A stretch of 64,000 nucleotides of DNA from Camellia lanceoleosa (lineage: Eukaryota > Streptophyta > Magnoliopsida > Ericales > Theaceae): the NCBI GenBank assembly GCA_025200525.1, contig CM045761.1, forward strand, positions 206,171,870 through 206,235,869. The letters are read 5' to 3'. Position 1 is the first letter of the stretch; each line of letters begins with the position of its first letter. Below, piece after piece: positions 1-12,100 of this stretch. The notes under the pieces are model-generated. The model had not been told where the DNA came from. It searched no databases and saw only the letters and a list, made by a program, of their open reading frames with translations. Made by a program: the position numbers and the translations under genes.

Positions 1-38
1 GCCAACCCTATACAGTTAACAGGTTGAACACACACTAA

Positions 39-305
39 GGCCTTGTTTGGGTACTCCCAAATAATCTAAAAAGCCAAAAAGTTACTCAAAAAGTTAAAAA
101 GTTAACACTATTCACCAAAAATCAACAATTACGGCTGCACAACTCCCAATTCAAATTTTTCTCTAAAAACTAATTTTCACAATTTTTTATTACACATTTT
201 TTCATAAAAAGTCAAAAAGTTAACCCAAACATCCATATTTTCAACCTCAATTTTTTAGTCAAAAAAGACAAAAAGTGCACTTATTTAGTCTTTCCAAACT
301 TGGCC
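39..305. mobile_element. Tourist-like (PIF/Harbinger-type) MITE
   Basis: The 267-bp segment starts GGCCTTGTTTGGGTA and ends with the inverted match TTTCCAAACTTGGCC, giving imperfect terminal inverted repeats of about 13-15 bp. It is flanked on both sides by TAA (36-38 and 306-308), the 3-bp target duplication typical of PIF/Harbinger elements. The interior is AT-rich and has no coding capacity, so the element is non-autonomous. The superfamily rests on TIR and TSD form only. Confidence 0.8.
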
Positions 306-308
306 TAA

Positions 309-1640
309 GTTTCACAGTTGGGAAAGATAATAACTTAATCCCTAAATTTGCCTTGGTGTGTTCTACATCCGTATCCTCTTTAAGATGCCTTAAACTAGGC
401 CTAAGAATACCTCGGATAGGATTAGGATGCAAAGATGCACTTAGAAAATATTTTACAAAATTTGCTGAAAACAGGGGTCTCGCTCGAGCGAGGCTTCCTT
501 CGCTCGAGCGAGCTTGCCAAAACAAAGGGTTCGCTCGAGCGAGAAATCCTTCGCTCGATCGGTCTGTAAAAATGCAAAAGTTCTGGATGCTCAGTTTTTA
601 CGCTCGATGCTTTCGCTTCGGCGTGAGACCTGACTCTTCGCTTGAGCAGGGTCCTTCGCTCGGCGACGCCAGACGCACCAAGATTCTGAGAGCTTGAAAT
701 TTACGCTCGAGTCACTATTCCGTAGAATCCTTCGCTCGAGCGTAGAATCCTTCGCTCGAGCGTAGAAGCCAAATTCTGGAATTTCCAGATTTGCCTCCCA
801 AGCCCAAACCAAGCATTCCTAAGCTCAAAACTCGACCTCTTGGGCCCAAATTCTGGAAAACATAACTAAACTCAATATACAACAAGTTTTAAAGCTCAAT
901 TTGGGAATTTATAGCCCAAGGGTGAGTCAATTAAATCCAAATTTCAAACCCATTTTCATGAACATGAAGAACATGCAAACATGTATGAATTCAAATCATT
1001 TCAAAGCTTCAATTTGATGCTCTAGTGAGCCAATTGTTCCAAAAACAAGTTGAAAACATGAACCATTGCAAAATTATGAACATGCATGTGAGGAATGATA
1101 AATTACAACCTCAAAACTTCAAATTAAAGGCATGCATGCATGAGCTAGGCTCCAATTTGACATATATGGACCAATTCAAGGCTCAAATCACTAAGGATAC
1201 AAGAACTAGGCATGCACAAGCTTAAACACAACAATGAGAGGTTAAATTCCTTACCTAGAGCTTTAATTACAAGGTGAGGAAGCTTAATTTGCAACCTATG
1301 TTCCAATTCCTTCAATTACCAAGCAATTTATAAGCAAAATTGAAATGAAATCAACTCCTTAAGTCTCTCTCTCTCTCTAAGGTCGGCAATGAGCAAGAAA
1401 TGGTTAAGCAAAAGTGTTATGTGATCAAGTGAAGGCTCAAATGTGTGTGAGATAGTGGGCCATTAAGTGGTATTTTGGTAATTAAGCTCAATTTGGGCAT
1501 TTTATCAATATTAATCTAATTTAATCATACCAAATAAATTTTCAGATAATTACACCATAAAATCACATAAATTACAATGATCATACAACACTATTCGATT
1601 TCGGGTCCGGCCGCCGATAAGGCCTTCAATTTACAGTTTA
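309..1640. repeat. Palindrome-rich retroelement-like segment
   Basis: No gene is visible. Between 478 and 765 the palindrome CGCTCGAGCG occurs at least five times, with several mutated copies, and there is a short 23-bp tandem repeat at 721-767. The same motif crowds the two LTRs of the gypsy element at 50.3-50.7 and 57.7-58.0 kb, so this is probably a diverged fragment of a related LTR; that link is inference. Downstream (770-1640) is AT-rich with many ATG-containing short words and no recognisable domain. Confidence 0.4.
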
Positions 1641-1820
1641 AACACATATACACGAATAGATAATTAGACAATCAACGGATAGAAATGCAATATAAATAGA
1701 TACAGTCAATCAATCAGTTTCAAATTCCAGTCGGTCAGTTCAGTAGTTCAGTCAGTCATAATCAGTCTTAGTTTAGTAGTAATCAGTATTAATCAGTGAT
1801 CAGTGATGAGGATTATTACA

Positions 1821-2274
1821 AAAACTCCTAAGTTCGTCTCATCCGGCGCCCGAATGATCATGCACCGCCTGGGGCAAAGGCAGATTAATCAATCTATTCG
1901 GATTACGTGCCCTAGATGGCCCATGAATCGTTTCAGCATAATACCAACGAACTATTCGGTATACGAATGATAAGTCAATATTGCCAGGATATTCAATCGT
2001 AGAAAGCTCAACAGAGTAATCATTCTATCTAAAGTAGTGCCCATGAATCGACTTCAAAACTCCTAAGTTTATCTCATCCGGCGCCCAAATGATCATGCAT
2101 CGCCTGGGGCAAGGGCAGATTAATCAATCTATTCGGATTAAGTGCTCTAGCCGGCCCATGAATCGTTTCAGCATAATAACCATGAACTATTCGGCATACT
2201 AATGATAAGTCAATATTGCCAAGATATTCAATCGTAGAAAGCTCAACAGAGTAATCATTCTATCTAAAGTAGTG
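1821..2274. repeat. 235-bp tandem duplication
   Basis: Two head-to-tail copies (1821-2055 and 2056-2274), about 90 percent alike, both starting AAAACTCCTAAGTT and ending near CTATCTAAAGTAGTG. They lie just past the C-terminal end of the broken antisense ORF at 2421-4529, where Tat-lineage gypsy elements often carry tandem repeats. Confidence 0.85.
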
Positions 2275-2420
2275 AAACGACAAGATAATTTTCATTAATA
2301 AATTGAGCGCAGATAGTAACCAATTTATATATGAAAACTACTCGGAACCAACAAAAGTCCTTAAAACAAAAACATACATTAAAAGGGAAAGTATTTCATA
2401 AAATTCGAATGACTCCCAGA

Positions 2421-4529
2421 TCAATCCTCGGGGTCAGACTCAAGTGGCTCAACGTCCACCTGCTCATAAGGAATTAGCAAGGCTAATGTAACCCCAGTGG
2501 CATCAAGGGCCTTGAGCCACCCATGTTTGAACCCCTGATTCTCAAACTTGGGGACTTCATCTACGTATTCCTGGAAGACGCCGCCTTTTCTTGCTTCGAA
2601 TGCGGCAGAAGCCTCAGATTCTGCCTTTTCCTTGGCCACCTTCAACTCTGCTAACTCAGTCTCCATCTTGTTAAGCGCCTCCTCGGCTAGCCTAAGCGAT
2701 TCTTTGCTCGTGTTCACCCTATCTTCGGCATCAGAACAGAGATGATCGGCAGTCCGAGCCCTTTCTACTTCACCGCCGCTAGCTCCATCGCGGCTCTCAT
2801 CATCTCAAACTCGGCCCTGCTCTTTTGATCGCTCACTTCTAACTGCAAACGGTCAATCCTCTCAAGGGCATCATGTAGGCGGCGGCCCAAGTCGGCGATC
2901 CTGCCAACCGTCTGCAAAACAAATTGGGATCTTTAGATGCCATAAGCAACCAAAATCAAAACAAGTCCACCTACCAAAAGGGCCGACTGTGCAAATAAGG
3001 CTACGGCCACCAAATCCGGCACGGCATGAAAGGATGCCTTATCAGCTGGTAGGGAAACTGAAGCCGCCAGGCTCAAGGCTACCGTTGGGTCGGTAATGAT
3101 GGATGCGTCGGAGGAAATCGGCGTGTCTCTGATCTTTGGCTGAACAATGAAAGGAACAACCACGTCCGACTCTTCTAAGCGAGGCCTTTTGTCAGCAGGA
3201 CTATCTTCTGAACTGGCCTCTCCCTCGGTGCTATGCTTCTTGCCCCGCTCTTCCGGAATCAACCGTTCTTCAATGACCAGATGTTCAACCTCTTTCGCCG
3301 TTTCGGCCGCAACAATCTGAGCCGGCTCTTTAATAACGGGTTCGAAAGACTCAATCAAGGCAGGTCCAGAACGGGTGGCCTCGGCCTTTTTCCAAGCAGC
3401 CATTCGCTCGGCATTTTTCTTTTGAGCCATCTGCGTCAGGTTTTCCCCAGCCATACCTTCAAAAAAATTGTCGGGTAGGTCTCCTAAACTTCTAAAAATA
3501 TCTCTAGAAGAAAACTCCACCCGACCCGAAGTGGGCGGCGAGGTAAGCTGACTAAGTCTGGCTGCCTCAAACGTCGAGTTTAGGGCCTCGTTAACCTCTT
3601 TGGCCTCCTCAGCGAACTCTCTGGCTAGTTCGGCGACTACCTCTACCACCGGCTCCACGTCTTGCCTCGAATCAGAAGCTCCGAGACTAACTTGCCTAAG
3701 GCTCTTGAAGCTAGGGAAGATAAGAGCCGCAAGGTGTTGATCGCCGGATGGAATCAGAATGTTGTCAGCGGCCGAAAAAGTAGTATAAGTAGGCTCGTAT
3801 CGAAGAAATATGTGGGCCGTTCTCCCTTGCTTCTGTACGTTTGGACGACCAAAGTATTCGAGTGCAACAGACCAAGTAAGGATCAAGGCGTCGTCGAGAA
3901 ACCAGAATCTTCTTCAATTTACTGCCTGCAAAGACAAAGGGTTAGACACGGAGAGAAGGCCAAGTAAAAGAAAAGTTCAATAAACGCAAGGAGACACACG
4001 GCAACCTAGTTCACCCCTTCGTCTGGGAATAGGGTCTAGGCGACCATCGCCTTCGCCAAATTCCCAGTTCCCTCGAACATTGACCATTACGTCATCCACA
4101 CGCTTACCAGAACTAGCAAGCATGGTTACCAAATGATGGTCAGTATCCTTGGCCCTAAGAAAGTAATGGCCCGAATCGAAGATTTGGCTAAAGCATAGCA
4201 GTGCCGAATGGCCGGAATGCCAAGATTGATCCTGAGGCGCCAGTTCAACTCTACGATCCCCATTACGATTCGAAAAAAGTTCACGTTGGGCTCAGAAGGA
4301 ATCAGACCCCAATAGCGGAGGACGGCCCTAAGGAATGGATGTAGGGGAAAACGGACCCCGCCTTCTGCAATGGATAGGAGAGGAAAGACAATTGAATTTC
4401 GATCCTCTCTCTCCATATCCAGAGTATTGTCCGTCACTAGAGATAGATGGACATCGTTGGGGATGGAAAAGTGTCGTCGGAATTCGAGACACGACCCTCA
4501 GAAAGGAGGTCTTTTAAGTGTTTAGCCAT
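2421..4529 (-). pseudogene. Broken antisense ORF of a Tat-lineage gypsy element
   Basis: Reading leftward, the frame starts at an ATG (4527-4529) with MAKHLKDLLSEGRVSN. It breaks and resumes with a segment (4126-4437) containing FPLLSIAEGGVRFPLHPFL and a following RYWGLIPSEPNVNFFRIVMG. This resembles the N-terminal 'putative gypsy-type transposon' domain (PF04195 family) of plant Tat-element accessory ORFs. A 317-codon segment (2933-3886) and a lysine/glutamate-rich coiled-coil tail ending in EPLESDPED (2421-2717) follow. A possible splice acceptor (TTTGCAG) lies near 3929, so part of the interruption may be an intron; an in-frame TGA follows it. Such ORFs lie between pol and the 3' LTR in opposite orientation, and their function is unknown. 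Neither pol nor gag is present to the left, so the element is truncated. Confidence 0.7.
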
Positions 4530-4914
4530 TTTCGCGAGGAATAAAGGGTTCGCCAAAATTAAAATAACAAACAGAAAGTAGGATTGCAAAGAAAAGAGAA
4601 GAAGACTTATGAGGAGTAAGGAGGACGAGGGTAGACGGAGAAGAGTTGCAGAAAATGTGAGTCAGAGAAGGGACATCCGCTAGCGGTCCAAGAGTCTCGA
4701 ATACTCGACGAAATGTGCATTCGAAATGACTGAAATTTCAAATAACAATAAATGCGAGACGCACGAATGAGGCGGGAAAGTGTAATGATGACCGAAAAGG
4801 TGTGCGCATTCTGACATCTGTATTAGGGTACGCGAAGCCGCCTGATCTATTTTAACTTTTCCAATTCAAGACCAAACACTCTGATTAACTACCGTCAATG
4901 GGGAGTTCGGGAGG

Positions 4915-5330
4915 CAATTGTGGGAACCGAATATATGGCAAAATCTGAAGGTGCATACCATTGGAAGACTGATATTAATCGGCTGTATCCTACGAGAATG
5001 AAAAGCTGAATATAATATATGTGCCGAATAAGTGTAGACCCTTAGAGCCGAATAATATAAAGGATAATGATTAAAAAGTAGGTCGTGGCCCCGAGGACCA
5101 AAAGGAACAGGTATAAATACAGGAACAATGGATTGAAAAAGGTATGTAAGAATCACTTCACTTAACTTACAAGCTATCTTGAGTGTCTGAACTGACTTGT
5201 CCATCGGAGTGCTAATTCAGGCACCCTCGACCGGAGTGTTTGTATCTTTTTAGGTGACTAGCTGAGGATCACTAGCGTTTTCCAGGATTTGAAGAGTATT
5301 TCCAAACTATTTCTCTACAGATCATATTAC
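4915..5330 (+). repeat. Probable 3' LTR of the Tat-lineage remnant
   Basis: A purine-rich stretch (about 4898-4917) precedes TGTGGGAACCGAATATATGG, as expected for a polypurine tract followed by an LTR start. A TATA-like box GGTATAAATACAGG lies at about 5109-5122. The downstream run CATCGGAGTGCTAATTCAGG and CGACCGGAGTGTTTG looks like the R/U5 part of plant Tat LTRs. Position (upstream of the antisense ORF start) and orientation agree with a plus-strand element whose pol lay to the left. Exact ends are not fixed because no second LTR is in the window. Confidence 0.5.
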
Positions 5331-5339
5331 TTCTATATT

Positions 5340-5900
5340 ATTTTACACATAATTTTATAAAAAAATTAAAATATATTTATTTAAATCATTCTATATGTCT
5401 CTTAAAATATCGTAACTATTATGAGGTTAATGATTTCACCTTCAATGGCTTGACCCTCTTATTTGTGTATTGTAATGGTAATTTAATGGATTATATTATA
5501 GGAATATGAATAAAAATAAATAAATAAATATACCTAATCAGTAGAGCTTCTTTTTTATTTTTATTTTTATTTTTTAAACATTCTAATAAAAACAATTTAA
5601 AGGATTAACTTACTTTTTAAACTATTTAGAAAATTAATATATTTTTTAAAATTATATTTTGAAAATATAATTTTAAATTAAAATTATATTTTTAACATAA
5701 ATTTCACTTTTTAAAATTATATTTTTAACATGCGATTTTAAGGTAAAATTACATGTTAAAAATATAATTTTAATTTCAAAAATATGATTTCAACAAGAGA
5801 TTAATTTCCACAATAATTTAAAAAATAGTCAATTTTCTAAATTATTTTTTTTATAAATAAAAATATTTAAAAAAAAAACTCTAATAAGCATCATTATTCA
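5340..5900. other. AT-rich spacer with perfect 22-bp hairpin
   Basis: Very AT-rich DNA without ORFs. The arms 5711-5732 and 5752-5773 form a perfect 22-bp inverted repeat around a 19-nt loop. Further imperfect copies of AAATTATATTTTTAACAT lie on either side, so the block looks like a small fold-back element. No function can be assigned. Confidence 0.6.
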
Positions 5901-6106
5901 AAAAAGAAAGGTATAAAAAATTTATTATTCAAAAAAGAAAGGCATAACCATTTTGTACATTGGTTCTCCGCTTCAAAAGGGTTCTGGACAACGATAGCAG
6001 ATCATAGCATAGCATAGCAACGCGACGCCCCGCCGGAACGAAACAGTAGTAGAGGTTTAGGGTTTTAGCAGAGTCTGACAAATCCGAATTGGAGGTCACA
6101 GTATTA
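5891..6106 (+). promoter_or_regulatory. Probable SKI3 promoter and 5' UTR
   Basis: A TATA-like GGTATAAAAAAT (about 5910-5921) lies within a short tandem duplication of TTATTCAAAAAAGAAAGG (copies near 5893 and 5932). The downstream stretch up to 6106 contains no ATG and is less AT-rich, as for a 5' untranslated leader. The placement is inferred from position relative to the first ATG at 6107. Confidence 0.35.
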
Positions 6107-9100
6107 ATGGTCCTCATTTTGATCTTTCTCTTTTCGGTTCCTGGTGCTTTTTTTTTTTTTAGCAACTGTTGATGCAACTGTGATGTAAACCAATTGTGTT
6201 TTTGATTATTATGTTTCTATAGGAGGAGAAGGAAGAAGAAGTAGTAGTAGATGGAGGAGGAGATGCTTTTGTCTTACGGCAGTTGCAAGATTCCATAGAC
6301 TCCAACCCTAATGACTCCCTCCCCCATTTGAATCTCGTACGACAATTTCTTTCTTTCTTTCTTTCTTTCTTTATTCTTCTATGTTTGTTTATTTGTTTGA
6401 TACATAATAATTTATCTATAAACACGCTGGAGCCCCGCACGCATTTGATTTGAACCCTCCGAACGAGTGAATTCTTGCATTTTTATTTTTTTTTAATGTT
6501 GTGACTGACCACCAGGGATTGATATTGTGGAAAGAAGAATCGAAAGAAATCAGAGAAAAAGCGGCGGAGCATTTTCTGATAGCGGCTAAGTTAAACCCTC
6601 ACAACGGCACTGCTTTTAGATATTTGGGCCATTATTACAGTCGAGTATCCATCGACTACCAGAGAGCTCTTAAGTGTTACCAGAGAGCTGTCACCCTCTC
6701 TCCCGATGACTCCGAATCTGGGGTGGGTGGGTGTGTTTCTTTGTTGGGCTTGTTTTATTTATTTATTTATAATTCCCAAGTTTTCCTTGAAAGAATTGCC
6801 AAATTAGCAACGCAACCACCTCTACTTGTCTCTTCTTTTACTAACCCAGCCCAATTGTGAACCCAATTTTGATTTCAGGAAGCACTGTGTGATATGTTGG
6901 ACGGAGGAGGTAAGGAGAGCCTGGAGGTTGCTGTTTGCAGCGAAGCATCAGACAAGTCGCCAAGGGCCTTCTGGGCTTTTCGAAGATTGGGTTTCCTTCA
7001 GGTCTTCTTCTTCTCAGGCTTAGGTTTGTAATTTTGTTTTCTCTTTGTTATTTTCTGCTGCACTTAGCGCTCTTTGCTTGCAGATCCATCAAAAGAAATG
7101 GTCTGAAGCAGTACCCAGTCTTCAGCATTCCATCAGAGGCTATCCTACCTGTGCTGATTTGTGGGAAGTCTGTACTTTGTTCCCCATGCTCATGCTCCTT
7201 CCTGTCTTCTACCACCGCTTACTGCTTTTGTTATTTGTTGTGATTGAATTTTAAAAAAATCATTCTTGCTCTTTCTTCATTGTTATGATGTGATTGTAGG
7301 CTTTGGGTCTCGCCTACCAGCGGTTAGGCATGTTTACTGCAGCTATTAAGGTAATTGCTTGCTTTCTTGTTTTTCTGTTTTGTCTAATTTTCTTCCATTT
7401 ATTTCTTTTTCTTTTTGTTCATTGGGGAAGGCAAGGGTTTAATTCCTGGTTCTTGTGTGGTTGCTACTGTAGGGAAAGCTAAAGTTTAAAAGTTTTCTTA
7501 CTTTAGTGTATTGTTGAAACTTGAACCTAGTTTTTAGGCTCTTTTGAATTATTGGATGTGAATCTACTGCTGCTATTTGGAAAATGTTTCTGTAATCCGC
7601 ATCATGCTTACAGAAAACACTATGCTACAATATCTGGAATTTCAGTCGCTTTAATGAGTCGCTTTTATTATTATTAAAGGAGAATCTGCTAATGTCATTC
7701 ACTTATTAAGGCATTGAATTTGAAATACATACAACTATCAATGACTATAAATGAGCACGTAATTATGCCAGTGTACTTTCAGTTACTTTCTACTTCTGAA
7801 AAAAAAAAAATCGGAAAAAGACATAAGTATGCTGGTTCTTTAAAACTTTCAATTTTCCTGTCTTCCAAACAAGCTATGCTGGTTCTTTAAAACTTTCAAT
7901 TTTTCTGTCTTCCAAACAAGCTTTTATACGAGGTGGCCTTATTTCTTGAAGTGGTTTATCCTAATTACTAGTGCATGAATATCACTCCATGTCATGCTAT
8001 TTATGGCTCTATATTGGTCCTGTATTCTATTGGATTATTATAGTTGTTTAAAGTTTTGAATGATCCGTGGTTGTGTTTGATTCTCTTGGTATTTGAACAG
8101 TCATATGGGCGGGCTATTGAGTTGGAGGGCTCACGAGTCTTTCCCTTGGTTGAAAGTGGAAATATTAATTTGATGCTTGGTTCCTTTAGAAAGGTATGAT
8201 TTGTTTCTATTACTTGTTTATGGTAGTTAACAAACATTCTGCTCATGCTGTGCCATATATAAGTAGCTAGTTCACTATCACCCAACAAGTTATTGATATC
8301 CTTACATTGCAGTTTGTTTATTTATGTGCGCGTGTGTGGATTGATACAGCTTTGAAGTCTTGGTTTGTTATATTCGACAATATTCTAGACCAAAATTCTT
8401 ATTTTGATATTCTTTGTTATTTGCAGTTCTCTTTTTTTTTGTTTTTTGTTTTTTTTTTTTTTTTGGGTGTGTGTGTACACAGCTTTGAAGTCTTGGTTTG
8501 TTATATTCATCAATCTTCTAGACCAAAATTTTTAGTTTGATATTCTTTGTTATAGGTATCTTAGGTGTGGGTTTTTATTGAAACTCACTTCTACCCCTTT
8601 TCATGTGCTTCAGTTTGCTACTTAAAACATTCTTTATCTATTGTATAAACAAAAACAACTGAACCACCAAGTTGGATCGTTAAGAAGCATTTTGTGGACT
8701 AACCACATGTTTGAATAGCACTTGCACAACTCAGCATGATCTGAGATTGATAAAGATCAAAATAACCATATTACGGTGATTCTAAATTTTTTGTAATAGT
8801 CCCATGCTTGCTTTATGTTCATGAATTATATACAGAAATTAGTGACAAATTTTTCATAGGGTTCTCATGCTTATCTCTACTAGACATGATATGTTGATTG
8901 TCACTGTTTATCTTTGTTCATAAAGGGAGTTGAGCAGTTTCAGCAAGCTTTACAGATCTCTCCTCAAAATTTATCTGCTCATTATGGCCTTGCTTCTGCA
9001 CTGCTTGGTCTATCCAAGGAATGTACGAGTTCAGGCGCATTTAAATGGGGAGCTTCACTGTTAGAGGTTAGTAATGTTGGAACTTTAGACAGTATACCAT

Positions 9101-12100
9101 TTGATAGGAAATAAACCATAGAAAACATGCCACCCCGCACGATGCCTGAAAACAAGCATTTCTAAAGTAAGTTCCTATGATATTGTAGGAGGCATCTAAT
9201 GTTGCAAAAGCAAGTACCTGCTTAGCTGGAAATGTTTCTTGTATTTGGAAGTTGAATGGAGATATCCAGGTATGGTCATCTAAAGGGTTCTGGTCTTGGC
9301 TTTAGCTTTTCAACCTCCATACCATAGGGGAATATGGTTGTATATTGTTTTATGAATTCCCCTCAACCTACGCAGTTGTTGTTTTCATGTATTATGTATA
9401 TATTCCATTCCATTCCTTTTAGTATTTATTATCTGAAATATATTTCTTGCTTTCCTATGAGGGTTCATGTTATGTTTAGTACTCGTTTTTTTTCCTTTTT
9501 AAACACAAATGGTGTAATACAAGGCGATATTCCCTCCTTATTAGCTTGCGTATGCAACATGTTTACCATGGACGGAGGAAGGCTGGGAATTAGAAACTGA
9601 TGACGAAGCTTTCAGAACTTCCATCATTTCCTGGAAAAGGACCTGTCACTCAGCTGCAGTTTCTGCTTGTAGTTCCTATCAGCGGGCTTTGCACTTGGCC
9701 CCCTGGCAAGCAAATATTTATACTGATATTGCTATCGCTTCGGATCTCATTTGTTCTTTGAAGGAGTGTTTTAAGCAGGACCATAATGCTTGGTAAGCCT
9801 GGTTTATTTTATGTCCATTAAATTGTGCTATATGACTAACCATTTGCTACCTTAAATTTTCATCTCATCTACCAGGCAGCTACCTGAGAAGATGTCGTTG
9901 GGGGGCTTGTTGCTTGAGGGTGATAACAGTGAGTTTTGGGTGTTGTTGGGATGTCTATGTGATCATAGTGCATTGAAACAACATGCTTTTATACGGGGAT
10001 TGCAAATAGATGTATCTCTAGCTATTTCATGGGCATACCTTGGAAAGGTAGTTGCGAAAATTACATCAATTTGAAGATTTTCTTTATTTGTGTGATGAAC
10101 ATCTTAATTTTATAAGGACTTGTTATTTTACTTCTGAAGTTGTAATTTAAAATCTATCAAAAATGTCTGTGTTACATGGATTCTTCAAAACAAATCAAGT
10201 AACCATATCAGACACTCGACACCTAGATAAGTGTATCATATGTATGGTCGATACTTCTCATCAGATATGCACATATCCACCAATTCAATTTTATTACATA
10301 GTTGTATTTAACACTACGAGTATATGTAGTTTTATTGCATAATTGCTTTAAAATGAATAAAGTGCTTTTTTTAACAAAACACCATTTGCCTTTTTTTTGA
10401 CATTCTTATGTTACATAAAACACGATTTTTTATCCCACAAAACAGAATAAAAATGTAAAAAATATTATCCTTTTTGGTCGAGTTTGCATATCCTTCAATT
10501 AGAGGTTTGATGGGTCTCCAAACCATAGAAATGCACTTGGACGTGACACCTGTACCTAGGTCCATGTAACATAGAAAGTTGTAAGACAATGTGTAACTTC
10601 TTGAATAGGATTGAAATTGGTAAGGGCCCAAACGTGGCTAGTTGCTTGTTTGGTTAGAAATCATAATGGTTGACCTAATCTTATTTTGCTCTAGTTTGAG
10701 GCAAGGGCAAGCACTGCATTTGGGTTGGCTAAAGATGCACATAACCAAAAGTCCAAATGGCACCCATATGTAATTTGGTACATATGATGTGCCATATTAC
10801 AAGTAGCTTCGTGATTTTCAAGTTTGGTAGGAACTAAATAGGTATATCGACACATCATATCCATAAGAATGTGGATTTGTGGAGCATGGTTTTGCTTTGT
10901 GAACTAGTTCATACATTTATTTGTTAAATTCAAACACTAGAAAAGTTAATTTTTTTGATTTATAGAGCTTTCCTACACTTATTCAATAAATGCAATGAAT
11001 ATTCTTTGTTGGTAAATGTGTAACTAAATGATTTATTTTTCCTGAAAATTGGTTACTTTAGAATAGTATGCTGATAGAGAAAGGTGTAAACTTCTGATAC
11101 ACTTGGAGTAGTTCCTATTTCTTATATATATATAGATATATTTTATATCATGCAAAAATTTAAGTGGACCATTTGATTTAAGGTAGAAAAGGAAACACAA
11201 AAATCGATACATGAATTGATTTGACAGATATGCTATGCTACTTGAGTTTTAGATGACTGTTATTGCTGGAGCCGTTTTTTGCTGCTTCTAGAGAAATTTG
11301 CATAATATTTTCCCATCAATCCCTTGTTTGGTGTATACATTTTTCTATCTATAAAACTTTCTTACTTTTCAACCAAAAAAAAAAAAAAAGAGAAGAAAAA
11401 GATTTTGGTACTTCATAGAAAAAGAAAGGGTAATCTTTAGGGGACATCCATGTTTCTTGAGGGTTGTTGACCTTGTTCATCTGGTGAATAAAAATTTACC
11501 ACTACATGAAAAAAGAAAAGAAAAAATCCCTACATTGATCAATATGTCCTTTATCTTTTCTCTTCCCAGTGAAACCACAGCCTCCTGGCCACACCATTCA
11601 TTCAACCCCTTAGCCATCATCACATTATATTCATCATCTGGCCACACCTTCTACCCAAATCTCATAGCTTTGTGTGTGTGTGTGTATTTGCTTTTCACAA
11701 TAGAATCAAATTTCGAAGGTTCATGTGTTGTTTTACACTGTTTGTGATTGATGATGGTGCAAATTAGAGGAATAATTAGAAGGCCTGTTTGATTTATACC
11801 TAATGCATTGTCTTACATTGTTTGTGACTTAATGATGGTATAAATTAGAGGGATAATTATAGTGTTAGGGATTGTTAAAGATATGGTTCTGTTTGATTAT
11901 GTAAATGCACAAAACTTAAACACTTTGGATGAAACTGACTTTTGGAACACAGTTGAAGGTTGGGTTGATCAGTGTAAGAAGGATATGAATTTTTGGGGTT
12001 TTGGGTTTGATCCTGTAATTATCGTTTTTTCAAGTTTCAGATGGTAATAGAAGAAGGGTTATTACCATTGACAATGTGTTATTGACAAGAGTGAAGAAGC

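Noticed and set aside
275..812. Overlapping frames of 70-140 codons on both strands
   Set aside because: They run through the MITE edge and the GC palindromes; the palindromic repeats remove stop codons on both strands. No domain seen.
6826..7254. Three overlapping frames in SKI3
   Set aside because: Exon sequence read through introns or in the wrong frame; the spliced SKI3 model explains the coding signal.
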